Below the pieces are notes generated by a model, which was not told the DNA's origin, ran no database searches, and saw only the letters and a program-made list of their open reading frames with translations. The position numbers were made by a program, and so were the translations under genes. Of a stretch of 64,000 nucleotides of DNA, positions 16,753-24,685 are shown piece by piece (the stretch's first letter is position 1; each line of letters begins with the position of its first letter). The stretch lies in the NCBI GenBank assembly GCA_016219965.1, contig JACRJM010000010.1:1-64000 (forward strand). The letters are read 5' to 3'. The DNA comes from Candidatus Schekmanbacteria bacterium. Lineage in GTDB: Bacteria > Schekmanbacteria > GWA2-38-11 > J061.

Positions 16753-18789
16753 CTATTTAAGAAGCTTTTTTACTTTTTCTACAACATTTTCAACTGTCAG
16801 GCCATATTTCGAATAGAGCAACTTATAAGGTGCACTTGCCCCGAAAGTTTCAATTCCAATTATTTCACCTTCATCGCCAACCCATTCACGCCAGCCGAAA
16901 GTCGACGCTGCTTCAATGCTTATTCTGGCTTTTACAGAAGGAGGTAAAACTTTATCACGATAACTCTTGGGCTGTGCTGAAAAGAGATGAGTGCTTGGCA
17001 TACTCACAACACGCGCATCTATTCCATCAGCTTCCAGTTTCTGCTGAGCCTCAAGTGCAATATGAACTTCCGAACCCGATGCAATTAGTATTGCATGAGG
17101 ACAACTATTTTTTTCTTTTGATAATATATAACCTCCCTTGGAAAGGTCTTTAGCTGAAGCAATCCTTCCCCCCTGCAATATAACCGGCAAATTTTGTCTT
17201 GTAAGAACAAGCATAACGGGCCCATTTTTATACTGTAAGGCAAATTTCCATGCCTCAACTGTTTCATTTGCATCAGCAGGACGTATAAGAACTATCCCCG
17301 GCATCGCACGGAATGAAGCAATATGCTCAATTGGCTGATGAGTAGGCCCATCTTCTCCTAATCCTATACTGTCATGCGTCATTACATATATGACAGGAAT
17401 TTTCATTAATGATGCTAATCTGATAGCTGGCCTTGCATAATCTGAGAAAATAAAAAAAGTAGACGCATAAGGCCTTACTCCCCCGTGAAGTGCAATCCCT
17501 GTAGAGCATGCACACATTGCATGCTCGCGAATTCCCCAGTGAATGTTTCTCGATGCATAAGAGGTATTCGCAAAATCACCTTTCCCTTCCATAACAGATT
17601 TATTAGATGGACCAAGATCTGCAGAGCCACCGATAAGCCAAGGAATTCTTGATGAAACAGACTGAATCACTTTTCCTGAAGCGCTTCGAGTAGCTATCAT
17701 AGCTCCTTTGGAAGAAAAGTCAGGCAAGCTTTCATCCCATCCCTCAGGTAATTCACCTTTAAGAGCGATTTCAAACATCCTTGCATAATCAGGATATTTT
17801 TTTCTATATTCATCAAATTGTTTATTCCACTGTTTCTCATTTTTTTCTCCGCGAACAACTGCTTTCCTCGAATGCTTAAGGACCTTCTCTAATACAAGAA
17901 AGTGCTCATTTTCAGGCCAACCATAATTCTTTTTTGCAAGTCTGATTTCTTCAGCACCTAAAGGTTCTCCGTGTGCTTCACATTTATTCTGCTTATTTGG
18001 CGCTCCGTAACCAATATCAGAGCGCACTATTATGAGAGAAGGTTTTCCCTTCTCCTTTTGTGCAGCGTGAATTGCATTCTCAAGGGCGTGTAGATCATTT
18101 ATATCTTTAACCCGCTGTACATGCCAATGGTATCCGCGGAACCGATTTTCTATATCATCTGAATATGCAAGAGATGTATTGCCTTCTATTGTTATCCGAT
18201 TATCATCATAAAAATAGATCAACTTACCAAGCCCAAGATGCCCTGCCAAAGATGCCGCTTCATGAGATATGCCTTCCTGCATATCTCCATCACTGCATAT
18301 CGCATATGTGTAATGATCAACTATATTCAACCCTTTTCTGTTATAGACTGCCGCCATATGCGCTTCTGCCATAGCCATACCAACACCGCTCGCAAAACCC
18401 TGCCCAAGAGGGCCTGTAGTCATTTCTATCCCCGGGGTAACACGATATTCCGGATGCCCGGGAGTTTTACTATCCCATTGTCTGAAATTAATAATATCTT
18501 CAATAGAAATATCGTATCCGGCAAGAAACAGTGATGAATAGAGGAGCATTGAAGCATGCCCGCAGGAAAGGATAAAACGATCCCTGTTGAACCAGTTAGT
18601 GTTTTTAGGATTATGACGCATGACTTTCGTCCATAACAGATAGGAAAGCGGCGCAAGAGCCATCGGTGTGCCCGGATGGCCACTGGAAGCCTTCTCCACG
18701 GCATCCATGGAAAGAGTGCGTATTGTATTGATACAGAGGTCGTCTATATTCATATTCTTTAATGCCATATTACGTTCGCCCAAGATCAT
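16753..18789 (-). CDS. tkt: Transketolase
   Basis: 678 residues, full length for bacterial transketolase. It moves two-carbon ketol units between sugar phosphates in the non-oxidative pentose phosphate pathway, using thiamine diphosphate. Visible signatures: [14 protein letters not shown] near residue 36, the ThDP motif beginning [13 protein letters not shown] (about 162) and closing near DDNRITIEG, and the pyrimidine-domain motif [19 protein letters not shown] 18789 has AGGAAGGAG upstream; an internal Met eight codons on is a weaker alternative. It stands alone, 139 bases upstream of hsp20 (on the same strand) and 156 downstream of galT. Confidence 0.96.
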   Translation of the reverse strand: MILGERNMALKNMNIDDLCINTIRTLSMDAVEKASSGHPGTPMALAPLSYLLWTKVMRHNPKNTNWFNRDRFILSCGHASMLLYSSLFLAGYDISIEDIINFRQWDSKTPGHPEYRVTPGIEMTTGPLGQGFASGVGMAMAEAHMAAVYNRKGLNIVDHYTYAICSDGDMQEGISHEAASLAGHLGLGKLIYFYDDNRITIEGNTSLAYSDDIENRFRGYHWHVQRVKDINDLHALENAIHAAQKEKGKPSLIIVRSDIGYGAPNKQNKCEAHGEPLGAEEIRLAKKNYGWPENEHFLVLEKVLKHSRKAVVRGEKNEKQWNKQFDEYRKKYPDYARMFEIALKGELPEGWDESLPDFSSKGAMIATRSASGKVIQSVSSRIPWLIGGSADLGPSNKSVMEGKGDFANTSYASRNIHWGIREHAMCACSTGIALHGGVRPYASTFFIFSDYARPAIRLASLMKIPVIYVMTHDSIGLGEDGPTHQPIEHIASFRAMPGIVLIRPADANETVEAWKFALQYKNGPVMLVLTRQNLPVILQGGRIASAKDLSKGGYILSKEKNSCPHAILIASGSEVHIALEAQQKLEADGIDARVVSMPSTHLFSAQPKSYRDKVLPPSVKARISIEAASTFGWREWVGDEGEIIGIETFGASAPYKLLYSKYGLTVENVVEKVKKLLK

Positions 18790-18945
18790 TATCTCCTTCC
18801 TGATACCAATCAGATACAGGCTAAATAAAACAATCCTTCAAAAAAAATGCACAGAAATAAAAGGAAAAAACGAGGTTATGAATAACTTTATAATTTAAAA
18901 ATCAAGAGTTTTTTTCAATACTCCTCTTTTAGAACACCCATCTGA

Positions 18946-19947
18946 TTATTTCGAAAAATTAACCTTACGAAGGAATTCCGCGCATTTTTCAGGCATTGCG
19001 GAATTGATATACATCCCGGAACCTATTTCAAAACCTGCTGCTTTTGTAAGCCTGGGAACTATCTTAATATACCAGTGGAAATAATCGCTGGTCCTTCTGT
19101 CCACTGGAGAAGATTTTATCATATAGTTGTAATCCGGATCATCAAGTCCATGATACAGGCGTTTCAACGTATCCTGAAAAATCGTTGCAAGAGCACTTAT
19201 TTCATCATCTGTTATCTGATCAAATGATGATGAATGACGAAGCGGCATGATCCATGTTTCAAATGGAGAACTCGAAGCAAAAGGCTCAAAAACTACAAAT
19301 CTTTCGTTTTTAGCAATTATTCTGTCGCCACACTTCATCTCTTCATCTATCATATAGCAGAATACACATTCTCCCGTCGATTCGTAATATCTTAAAGCCT
19401 CATCAATCCTGTACTTTATATGAAGAGGAATGATCGGTGTAGCCACCACTTGAGAATGAGGATGTTCAAGAGATGTACCGGCGCTCTCACCATGATTTCT
19501 GAACATTATTATCATCTGAGTTCTCGGCGGGTTCGAAATTATTTTTTTATACCTGTCACGGTAAACAGCAAGGAGTGAGTTCATATCCTGAGGCTCAAGA
19601 AGCGCAGGAGACAGATTATGTTTCGGAGTCTCGATGATTACCTCATGATCGCCTATACCGGTCATGGAATGAAATGGAATGCCTTCTATCCTTTTGAATT
19701 CTCCATCAGGCACCAATGCTGCGAACTTGTTTGGAATCACTCTTACCTGCCAACCCTTCCCATTCTGGACCTGATAAAGACTTGGTGGAGTTTTAGTTTC
19801 ATTGCCCGGGCAAAAAGGACAATCTTCACGAAAAGAAAGTCTTTCTTTTTTTTCTTTTTTCGCTACAAAATCTTCAGGACGTTTTGCACGTTCTGTAGCG
19901 ACTATTACCCAATCTTTCGTAGCTACATTCTGGCGAAATTCCGGCAT
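18946..19947 (-). CDS. galT: Galactose-1-phosphate uridylyltransferase family (GalT)
   Basis: 333 residues. It transfers UMP between UDP-glucose and galactose-1-phosphate in the Leloir pathway; homologues also act as ADP-dependent phosphorylases. The HIT-superfamily active site is visible as EHPHSQVVATP with the uridylylated His. CPFCPGNE (about 41-48) and CVFCYMIDEE carry zinc-ligand cysteines. DYFHWYIKIVPR is a C-terminal family motif. ATG 19947 has GGAGGGG upstream. No galK or galE is nearby. A weak hairpin after the stop (AAGAG/CTCTT, 18908-18925 region) may terminate it. Confidence 0.92.
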   Translation of the reverse strand: MPEFRQNVATKDWVIVATERAKRPEDFVAKKEKKERLSFREDCPFCPGNETKTPPSLYQVQNGKGWQVRVIPNKFAALVPDGEFKRIEGIPFHSMTGIGDHEVIIETPKHNLSPALLEPQDMNSLLAVYRDRYKKIISNPPRTQMIIMFRNHGESAGTSLEHPHSQVVATPIIPLHIKYRIDEALRYYESTGECVFCYMIDEEMKCGDRIIAKNERFVVFEPFASSSPFETWIMPLRHSSSFDQITDDEISALATIFQDTLKRLYHGLDDPDYNYMIKSSPVDRRTSDYFHWYIKIVPRLTKAAGFEIGSGMYINSAMPEKCAEFLRKVNFSK

Positions 19948-20100
19948 TTTTTCCCCTCCATGAATTTGATATCAACAACTAATATATTCCTTCTCAACAA
20001 GATCATAATTTAAATCTAAATATTAAAGCTTTTACTTTAAAGATAATATATAAAGTTATAGAATAAATGTATTAGAGAAACAAAACAAGGAGTTTATATT

Positions 20101-20967
20101 ATGAAAAAAAAATATTTAATACCGTTAATACTTGTCCTGATCTCTATTCAATCATGCAGCAATTTTACAGAGCTTAAGACGGGAACAACTACGTTAAATG
20201 AAAAATCAGTTGAAAGAATAAGCACTGTGCCAGCATCCGATTCATTTTCTTTCGTTGTTTTTGGAGACAATAGGGAAGGATTTGAAATTTACGAAAAAAT
20301 AGTTGCATTTACAAATGAGTTAAACCCATTCTTTACAATTAACACCGGAGACCTTGTTCCTGACGGGAGTTATTCATCATATTTGCGCTTTCTATCGATG
20401 TCTGAAAAGCTGAACATGCCCTATTTCGTCTGTGCCGGAAACCATGATATAAGAAATAACGGCAGAAAATACTATAGAAACATCTTTGGTCCCTCAGACT
20501 TTTTCTTCGATTATGCAAACTGCCGTTTTATAATTATCGATAACAGCACCAGCTATCTAACAGACAGCCAGCTCTCATGGCTTGAGCAAAGACTCCTAAC
20601 CAGCAAACACAAATTTATTTTTATGCATTACCCTCCTGAGATTGGCAACTGGCACCACACCATGACTTATAACAATAAGAAATTTATAAAAATGATGGAA
20701 AAACATGATGTAGATTATGTCTTTTGCGGACATATTCATTGCTATGACAAATATGTAAAGAACGGCGTCACTTATGTCATTACAGGAGGTGCTGGAGCAG
20801 CATTCGGTCTTGAGAGGGATGTTTCCGGTGAATATATAAACCATCTAATGGTCGTTGAAGTAAACGGTGACGTAATACAGGATACCATGATAAAAGTTGA
20901 ACCCGGAGCTTATAGCTCTCCTGCAAATGAAAAATTCAGGCGCTTCAAAAAACTAAGAAGATGGTAA
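20101..20967 (+). CDS. Calcineurin-like metallophosphoesterase, predicted lipoprotein
   Basis: 288 residues. The signal ends in a lipobox-like ISIQSC (Cys 19). The five metallophosphoesterase motifs are in order: VFGDNR (about 56-61), NTGDLVPDG, AGNHDIRN, MHYPPE and GHIHCYD. The enzyme would hydrolyse phospho-esters outside the cytoplasm; the substrate is unknown. AAGGAG lies 9 bases before the ATG. It is transcribed alone on the plus strand, divergent from galT, and converges on the nitrogenase-like operon with 16 bases between stops. Confidence 0.88.
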   Translation: MKKKYLIPLILVLISIQSCSNFTELKTGTTTLNEKSVERISTVPASDSFSFVVFGDNREGFEIYEKIVAFTNELNPFFTINTGDLVPDGSYSSYLRFLSMSEKLNMPYFVCAGNHDIRNNGRKYYRNIFGPSDFFFDYANCRFIIIDNSTSYLTDSQLSWLEQRLLTSKHKFIFMHYPPEIGNWHHTMTYNNKKFIKMMEKHDVDYVFCGHIHCYDKYVKNGVTYVITGGAGAAFGLERDVSGEYINHLMVVEVNGDVIQDTMIKVEPGAYSSPANEKFRRFKKLRRW

Positions 20968-20983
20968 TAACAAAATAAGATTT

Positions 20984-22312
20984 TTATCGCACGTTCATAA
21001 CTTCCCTGAATATCTCGTCAAGAATCACAAGGCCACCGTTAAAACCGGTCAAAGGCAAGGGATATAACTGAATCCGGTGTAAGTTTGTCGGAGTAAGCCC
21101 TAACAGAGGAACACCCTTTTTTCTCGCAATCTGAATATCTTCCCCTCTACCGATAAACAACGTAGGCTCTGTTTCATCCAGAAGTTTTTCAATGTCATTA
21201 TTATCAGGGTCGATGGCTATGACCGGATTCACTGAAAACCTGTCACAAAGCTCACCGATTTTCTCCAGCGTTCTGTCATTACAAGTCGAAACTGCAATTA
21301 CCTCCGGCGTCATCCCGAGTTCACCGGTAAGATAGGAAAAAATACCCAGCGCATAAAATGAATCTGCCAGTATGAAATATCTTTGTTTCAATATGACGTC
21401 ATTAAGTGCACTTATGTAGTTTGCTACACTTCCTAAAACTGAATTTGTCTCAGCAACAATTGCTGAATTAATTATTTCGGTGCTGACATTCAAAGCCTTG
21501 CCTACCCTCTCGAGCCATTTTGAAGAAGAGACAGTTCCTACCGGATAACCTTCATCACAAATAACCGTCTCCATGCCAAACCTCTCCGATATTACAGCCG
21601 CTGCTTCAATGCCTACACTTTCGCTTACAACCACATTGAGCGATGCCGAAGGCAGCCGCCTGATATCAGCAAGGGTCATGCCTTCTCCGACAAGAACGGA
21701 ATTTACTGTTGCTCCAATACTCTGAATCAGCCTTGTCATCTCATTAATATTCCCTCTCCAAAAAAGATCATGGACAGGAATAATCCCTATGAGATTAACC
21801 GACTTATCCACACGCGGCATTTCATCAATAACAAGCTGTTCGGCAATTGATTTTAAGGCCATGTTATAGCCGTCAACTGTATTCCCTTTGTATCCCCCAG
21901 CATTAACGGTCAACACTGGTTTCCCTGTTTTTTCAAATGCCCGGGACGAGATTTCCGAGATATTGTCACCTATAGTCTCTGCTGAGCACCCGGTTATTAC
22001 CATCTCGAAATCAATATCAAAATTGTCAGCAAATCTGAGAAGAGAATCATAGAGACTGCCTCCGCCCCCAAATATGACATCCTTTTCCGTAAGAAGCGTT
22101 GAGGCGAAATTCACAGGCTTTGAAAACCGGCCGCTTGCTCCAAGCTGGGTAATGTTAAGGGAAAAATTACACCCCGGCGAACAGTGGGTGATAATACCGC
22201 ATCCTTTCATCACGGCACCGGCAAGAAAGGCGCCGCAAAAAGAACATGAGTATCCGTAAGGAAGTTCACTTAATGCCTGTCGATTCGTCCTTCTGTCAAT
22301 TATGCGTCGCAT
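20984..22312 (-). CDS. Nitrogenase component 1-like protein (NifD/K, NifE/N, BchN/B superfamily)
   Basis: 442 residues. The N-terminus has cysteines spaced as in component 1 proteins that bind a P-cluster-like FeS centre: SCSFCGAFLAG, MKGCGIITHCSPGCNF (about 23-50), and MVITGCSAETIGDNI (about 130). The rest shows three Rossmann-like segments of the superfamily. I see no obvious equivalents of the FeMo-cofactor Cys and His ligands of NifD, so it is probably not a true nitrogenase. Only one component 1 gene is present, so a homodimer (as in CfbD) is the simplest model. It overlaps the upstream NifH-like gene by 17 bases, which suggests translational coupling. The reaction is unknown; groups IV-VI of nitrogenase-like enzymes are the comparison set. 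Confidence 0.75.
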   Translation of the reverse strand: MRRIIDRRTNRQALSELPYGYSCSFCGAFLAGAVMKGCGIITHCSPGCNFSLNITQLGASGRFSKPVNFASTLLTEKDVIFGGGGSLYDSLLRFADNFDIDFEMVITGCSAETIGDNISEISSRAFEKTGKPVLTVNAGGYKGNTVDGYNMALKSIAEQLVIDEMPRVDKSVNLIGIIPVHDLFWRGNINEMTRLIQSIGATVNSVLVGEGMTLADIRRLPSASLNVVVSESVGIEAAAVISERFGMETVICDEGYPVGTVSSSKWLERVGKALNVSTEIINSAIVAETNSVLGSVANYISALNDVILKQRYFILADSFYALGIFSYLTGELGMTPEVIAVSTCNDRTLEKIGELCDRFSVNPVIAIDPDNNDIEKLLDETEPTLFIGRGEDIQIARKKGVPLLGLTPTNLHRIQLYPLPLTGFNGGLVILDEIFREVMNVR

Positions 22313-23159
22313 ATCCCTGTGACGGCATATATTTTTTTATAACGTTCTTTATTTCGCTTAGTGAAACAGGATTGGGAGAAAATGTTTCATCAGGATCAGA
22401 GCTAAGAATTTTTGCTGCAAGGTCCCTGTAAATTTTTGCCTGACTGTCTTCAGGATAAGCCTCAATAACCGTTTTCCCTTCACGCTCTGCATTTTGGACA
22501 GTATGGGAGCGAGGTATATGAATTATAACCGGGAGTCCCATTATTCCGGCTATTTCTTCGACTATCTCCTCTTCATGGGGTACTCCGCGCATATTGCTTA
22601 TAATACCGGATATTGTGCATGAACCATAGGACTCAGCTATTGAGATTATACTCATACACACATTGTTCATTTGAAGGATGGAAAGTATCTCTCCGGAAGT
22701 GACAAGGTAAACCTGTTTTGCAAAACCATCTTTAACAGGCTGGGCGAATCCTCCGCAGACAACATCGCCTAAAACATCGAACAAGGCAAAGGTAATTCCA
22801 TAATTCTCAAACACTCTGTATTGTTCGATAAACCCCAGTGCCTGCGCCACACCACGTCCGGCGCATCCTGACCCGGGCTTTGGACCTCCGCTTTCAATAC
22901 AATAAATTCCGTTGTATCCGCTATGGATTACTTTTGAGAATATCTCTTCTGACATTCCCTCATCCAAACATTCGAGTATCGTTTTTTTCAAGCCGCCGCA
23001 GAGAAGCGCCACTGAATCCCTCTTGGGATCACAGCCTATCTGCATCACTTTTTCATCCATATGAGACAGGGCTGCGCTTAGATTGGAGGCTATGGTTGAC
23101 TTCCCTATACCCCCCTTGCCGTATATTGCCACAGTTCTTATATCTGGTTTCTGCTTCAC
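22296..23159 (-). CDS. NifH-like reductase 2 (BchL/CfbC/NifH superfamily)
   Basis: 287 residues from GTG 23159, overlapping the upstream nifH-like gene by 4 bases (GTGA). P-loop GKGGIGKST (about 15-23), then IGCDPKRDSV, the switch motif of NifH. Both 4Fe-4S ligands that bridge the NifH homodimer are present: GSGCAGRG and VVCGGFAQP. DVLGDVVCGGF matches the family pattern. The N-terminal and C-terminal parts match NifH-like reductase 1 well, so the two are tandem paralogues. As an ATP-driven electron donor it should serve the adjacent component 1-like protein. Whether it forms homodimers or a heterodimer with its paralogue is open. Confidence 0.85.
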   Translation of the reverse strand: MKQKPDIRTVAIYGKGGIGKSTIASNLSAALSHMDEKVMQIGCDPKRDSVALLCGGLKKTILECLDEGMSEEIFSKVIHSGYNGIYCIESGGPKPGSGCAGRGVAQALGFIEQYRVFENYGITFALFDVLGDVVCGGFAQPVKDGFAKQVYLVTSGEILSILQMNNVCMSIISIAESYGSCTISGIISNMRGVPHEEEIVEEIAGIMGLPVIIHIPRSHTVQNAEREGKTVIEAYPEDSQAKIYRDLAAKILSSDPDETFSPNPVSLSEIKNVIKKYMPSQGYATHN

Positions 23160-24022
23160 GCTGACGCTCTCAGTCTTTTTCTAAATGGCGATTGATATTT
23201 TTTCAGCAGGTCTATCAGCTCTTCAAGCTGGACAGGACGGGGAATTACTCCTCTTTTATTTTTGAGGATAATAGAAGCAATTTCTCTGATTTTTTTTGCA
23301 ATATCGCTGTCTGCATATTTTTTTATAACGTTAACTCCCTCTACTTCGCATTCCTGTATTGTGTTATCTCTCGGGATAGAAGCAATGATTGGAACACCTG
23401 TCATCTTTGCGAAATCATTTATTATCTCCCATTCTCCTTTAACGCCTCGCATATTACCGATTATCCCTGATACCCTTGCACTTCCCCCGTCACTAGCGGC
23501 ATCTGCTATGGCAATGCATATATTGTTCGCAGAGTAAAGGGACATAAGCTCTCCGCTTGTGACAATATAGATATCATTTGCAAAACCTTTCCTCATGGGC
23601 ATTGCAAAGCCGCCGCAGACTATGTCTCCGATAACATCGTAAAATGCGACCGTTGCTCCGATCTCTTCAAGCACCCTGTATTTTGATATAAGTTCTAGCG
23701 CTACGGTTACACCCTTGCCTGCGCATCCTTTTGCCGGCTCAGGACCGCCGGTCTCTGCGAAGTAAACTCCATCAGGGGATAACCTGATACACTCCATAAG
23801 TGAATCTCTGTTGCTCCCCTTACTCCTCACATTTTCAAGTATGCCCGGAGTTATCATCTCTCCGCCGTTAAGCATTGATGTTGAATCGGTCTTGGGGGAA
23901 CATCCGATCTGGAAAACTTTTTCACCAAGCATAGTCATGGCAATAGAGAGATTACAGCAGATAGTGGATTTACCTATCCCTCCCTTACCATATATTGCAA
24001 TCTGTTTTATCGAAGATAACAA
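23156..24022 (-). CDS. NifH-like reductase 1 (BchL/CfbC/NifH superfamily)
   Basis: 288 residues from TTG 24022, supported by GGGGAGG 5-7 bases upstream and by the start of the fold three codons later. P-loop GKGGIGKST; cluster ligands in AKGCAGKGV and IVCGGFAMP. The motif that reads GCDPK in NifH and in its paralogue reads GCSPKTDST here: the conserved Asp is Ser. First gene of the three-gene nitrogenase-like operon. A gap of 96 bases separates it from the secreted-protein gene upstream, enough for a promoter, but I see no convincing one. Confidence 0.85.
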   Translation of the reverse strand: MLSSIKQIAIYGKGGIGKSTICCNLSIAMTMLGEKVFQIGCSPKTDSTSMLNGGEMITPGILENVRSKGSNRDSLMECIRLSPDGVYFAETGGPEPAKGCAGKGVTVALELISKYRVLEEIGATVAFYDVIGDIVCGGFAMPMRKGFANDIYIVTSGELMSLYSANNICIAIADAASDGGSARVSGIIGNMRGVKGEWEIINDFAKMTGVPIIASIPRDNTIQECEVEGVNVIKKYADSDIAKKIREIASIILKNKRGVIPRPVQLEELIDLLKKYQSPFRKRLRASA

Positions 24023-24118
24023 AACTTCCTCCCCTTCTCCGTGTCCGGCGTATTTCTTACAATACGTTTTCTACTTAGGCAAGAGGGAAGATGTTGTGAG
24101 AATGATAACGGCTGGGAT

Positions 24119-24664
24119 TTATTGGCTCTGAAGCCCTGTGAAGTTTAATTTTGCTTTAAAATCTATGGTCCCGACTTTTATTGTCACGCCAAATTTCTCA
24201 TAACTTATTTCACACTGGGCTTTGATATCCTCAGAGCCATCCAATGTACCCTCAGGTGATACATTTATTGCAACCGCCTTCTTGTCCACATCTATGTTCA
24301 GATCAAAGTTTTTAATATATTTGCTATATTCACCTTCAACATAATCTTTGACCATATCTTCTATGTCATCGCCGTCTAGATTGATGGTTATTTTGTCTTT
24401 TTTGATGTTGTACTTCCATTTCCCGTTAAAGAGGAATTGAGTAATATTGATTTTTATCTTTTTTTTCCCAAAGACAACTTTCTCTCCGCTGAAACTATCG
24501 GTGTCAGTCAGATACTTGCCTTTATATCCTGTCTTGATTTCATAGGTGCCGTCAATAAGCCATGTCCCTGAAGGAGCTGCGGCAAATGCAGAAGAGAGGC
24601 TGCAAAATAAATATCCTGCGGCAAGAAACAACAACAAACAGTTCCATTTAAGAGTTTTCAGCAT
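24119..24664 (-). CDS. Secreted protein of unknown function
   Basis: 181 residues with a signal peptide (LLLFLAAGYLFCSLSSAFAA, cleavage near residue 28). The mature part is beta-rich and begins GTWLIDGTYEIKTGYKGKYL, like small lipocalin or DUF-type beta-barrels that report a computed quantity; no motif names a function. It lies 21 bases after the UPF0182 gene and may be its partner. I do not recognise the family. Confidence 0.6.
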   Translation of the reverse strand: MLKTLKWNCLLLFLAAGYLFCSLSSAFAAAPSGTWLIDGTYEIKTGYKGKYLTDTDSFSGEKVVFGKKKIKINITQFLFNGKWKYNIKKDKITINLDGDDIEDMVKDYVEGEYSKYIKNFDLNIDVDKKAVAINVSPEGTLDGSEDIKAQCEISYEKFGVTIKVGTIDFKAKLNFTGLQSQ

Positions 24665-24685
24665 AATTTTGTTTCCTTATAAAGG

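Noticed and set aside
19531-19560. TTCGAA-type sequence reminiscent of a tRNA T-loop
   Set aside because: It is inside galT and has no acceptor or anticodon stem. No tRNA gene was found anywhere in the window.
20984-24022. True nitrogenase (nifHDK)
   Set aside because: There is only one component 1-like protein, no obvious FeMo-cofactor Cys/His ligands, and no nifB, nifE or nifN. Two nifH-like genes also do not fit.
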